Source: an uncultured Sphingobium sp. (GTDB taxonomy: Bacteria > Pseudomonadota > Alphaproteobacteria > Sphingomonadales > Sphingomonadaceae). Taken from it: a DNA stretch of 7,524 nt. Below, in pieces: positions 6,959-7,524 of this stretch (its first letter is position 1; every line of letters starts with the position of its first letter). The stretch covers positions 1 through 7,524 of the forward strand of contig CAMLFF010000157.1 in assembly GCA_946479185.1 (NCBI GenBank), in the 5' to 3' direction. The translations under genes and the position numbers were made by a program. The notes beneath the pieces were generated by a model that was given only the letters and a program-made list of their open reading frames with translations, ran no database searches and had not been told where the DNA came from.

Positions 6959-7353
6959 TTTTGTTGCGGATGCTGGAAGATTGGCAAATCACAATGTACA
7001 TTGGGACTTGCGCCTAAGTGATCGTGGGACGCGGCACTCAAACAGAAGCCTCGGCGACGGCGAATTTTTCACGCATGGTCGCTAAGTGTGGGAGGCCGTC
7101 AACAGCGCAATTTCAGGCATCGGTGAGACCACCGAAATCGAAAACCTAGTCCATAAAGAATAAACAAACCTCGGCACTCGGGCGTCGGAGTTTGAGGCGG
7201 GAACGTCCAGAAAGATGGTGATGCCTGTCAGCAGCAGCACTTGTTTCTGGTATGACCGACGCCCAGAATAGGTTCTGGTCCGTGACTGGCAGGCTTAATA
7301 GCCATGGGTTTCGGCCTGAATGTGTGGACGTTTCAAATGCGAGAATGTAGGGG
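6959..7353. other. Intergenic stretch without a convincing gene
   Basis: Between the receptor's proximal regulatory site and the leader of the SugE-type gene I find no open frame with a plausible start, ribosome binding site and recognisable product. A 70-codon minus-strand frame at 7295-7507 overlaps the start of the transporter antisense and resembles nothing. Small structures are present: an inverted repeat CCAGAA-TAGG-TTCTGG (7263-7278), GGCT-TAAT-AGCC (7292-7303), and a repeated CTAAGTG (7014-7020 and 7082-7088) followed in both cases by TGGGA within a few bases. None has the T-run of an intrinsic terminator. An A/T-richer patch at 7148-7170 may contain promoter elements for the transporter, but no clear -35/-10 pair is seen. 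Confidence 0.5.
6992..7007. promoter_or_regulatory. Palindrome CAATGTACATTG overlapping shared ACATTGGGAC element
   Basis: A 12-bp perfect palindrome (6992-7003) overlaps ACATTGGGAC (6998-7007), which is identical over 10 bases to 1850-1859 in front of the propeller operon, in the same orientation relative to the downstream genes (both operons are on the minus strand). It sits about 95-110 bases upstream of the receptor start, upstream of the Pho-box-like site. It may be an operator for the local response regulator or another shared regulator. Palindromes of this length are expected by chance once or twice in such a window, so the shared 10-mer carries most of the weight. Confidence 0.4.
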
Positions 7354-7356
7354 CCG

Positions 7357-7421
7357 CCTCTAGCGCAGGCCTCTTACGGGTTTCCGGTCTTCGCTGGTCC
7401 GCCGAGCCCGATAGAGAAGGA
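7357..7421 (+). promoter_or_regulatory. Possible structured leader of the SugE-type gene, partly guanidine-I (ykkC)-like
   Basis: CTCTA (7358-7362) can pair with TAGAG (7412-7416), and inside it CGGG (7377-7380) with CCCG (7407-7410), enclosing CCGG-loop-CTGG. CTCTT at 7371-7375 could compete for the same AGAG, which adjoins the Shine-Dalgarno sequence, so two exclusive folds are possible. Blocks resembling the guanidine-I riboswitch occur in the right order: TACGGGTTTCCG (compare CTAGGGTTCCG), CTGGTCCG (identical to the family core) and GCCCGATAGAGA (compare GCCCGGGAGA). However, the conserved ACGG...GGGA-AAAA portion of the third domain is absent and the element is much shorter than the roughly 100-base family. 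The consensus is recalled, not searched. The gene that follows belongs to a family often controlled by guanidine riboswitches, which is the main reason to take it seriously. Confidence 0.3.
7414..7421 (+). promoter_or_regulatory. Shine-Dalgarno site of the SugE-type transporter gene
   Basis: GAGAAGGA lies 8 bases before the ATG at 7430. Its first bases fall in the 3' strand of the possible leader stem, so folding could hide it. Confidence 0.75.
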
Positions 7422-7429
7422 TACGCGCT

Positions 7430-7524
7430 ATGGCGTGGCTCATCCTCGGCGTCGCCGTTGTTACCGAAATCATGTGGGCGTTGAGCCTTAAATGGGCATC
7501 GACACACGTGTCGATCCTTGCATC
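7430..7524 (+). CDS. SugE/Gdx-type small multidrug resistance (SMR) transporter, N-terminal 31 codons (continues past right edge)
   Basis: The frame opens with MAWLILGVAVVTEIMWALSL followed by KWAS and continues to the window edge. The first transmembrane helix aligns without gaps to SugE/Gdx proteins: Trp3, the membrane-embedded Glu13 that couples substrate and protons, Trp16, and Lys21 at the helix end. Trp16-Ala17 after Glu13 is characteristic of the SugE/Gdx (guanidinium exporter) branch rather than the EmrE multidrug branch, where Gly-Thr is usual. Ser19 replaces the common Gly. The full protein should be about 105 residues with four membrane helices in the inner membrane, exporting guanidinium or small cations in exchange for protons; some members work as heterodimers with a second SMR gene, which could lie just to the right. 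A good ribosome binding site (GAGAAGGA) supports the start. With only 31 codons visible, the subfamily assignment is probable, not certain. Confidence 0.8.
   Translation, partial: MAWLILGVAVVTEIMWALSLKWASTHVSILA

Noticed and set aside
7263..7303. Two small hairpins (CCAGAA/TTCTGG and GGCT/AGCC) as terminators
   Set aside because: Short stems, no following T-run, and no gene ends nearby on either strand.
7295..7507. 70-codon minus-strand frame at the right edge
   Set aside because: It is antisense to the SugE-type start and leader, and the protein shows no signal, domain or sensible start context.
1..7524. tRNA or rRNA genes, CRISPR arrays, insertion sequences or attachment sites
   Set aside because: No cloverleaf, repeat-spacer array, transposase remnant, terminal inverted repeats or target-site duplications were seen on either strand.

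Overview
The window is GC-rich, gene-dense Gram-negative DNA. An outer-membrane TonB-dependent receptor, a TolC-family lipoprotein, an OmpR-type two-component system and the style of the protein sequences together suggest an alphaproteobacterium, most likely of the Sphingomonadales (inference from resemblance only; no search was run).

Layout. 1-786 (minus) is the first 262 codons of a TolC/CusC-type outer-membrane efflux lipoprotein that runs off the left edge. Eight bases upstream, 795-1784 (minus) encodes a secreted YncE-like YVTN beta-propeller with a strong ribosome binding site; the two look like one operon. A 183-bp divergent control region (1785-1967) separates them from a plus-strand two-component pair: an OmpR/PhoB-type response regulator (1968-2645) and, overlapping it by 8 bases, a sensor histidine kinase (2638-3954). 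The kinase reading frame is cut by a single in-frame TAG at 3736-3738, between the N box and G1 box of its ATPase domain; the rest of the domain continues intact in the same frame. Converging on the kinase, with the two stop codons sharing one CTAG, is a minus-strand operon read from the right: a TonB-dependent receptor (4631-6898) coupled through a TGATG overlap to a class A (PhoN/PhoC-like) PAP2 acid phosphatase (3951-4631). About 530 bases without a convincing gene follow (6899-7429). At the right edge begins a SugE/Gdx-type small multidrug resistance transporter (7430 to the end, partial).

How the parts may work together. The receptor-phosphatase operon has a good match to a PhoB box (two CTGTCAT-like repeats, 4 bp apart) 42 bp upstream of the receptor start. 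This suggests phosphate-starvation control and a simple model: the receptor brings a phosphorylated compound into the periplasm and the phosphatase releases phosphate there. A 10-base sequence, ACATTGGGAC, is shared exactly between the promoter regions of the receptor operon and the propeller/TolC operon, which flank the two-component genes. It could be the binding site of the local response regulator, making this one regulated envelope locus. The interrupted kinase raises the question of whether that control still works. The SugE-type gene has a short, potentially structured leader that resembles parts of the guanidine-I (ykkC) riboswitch but lacks other parts of it.
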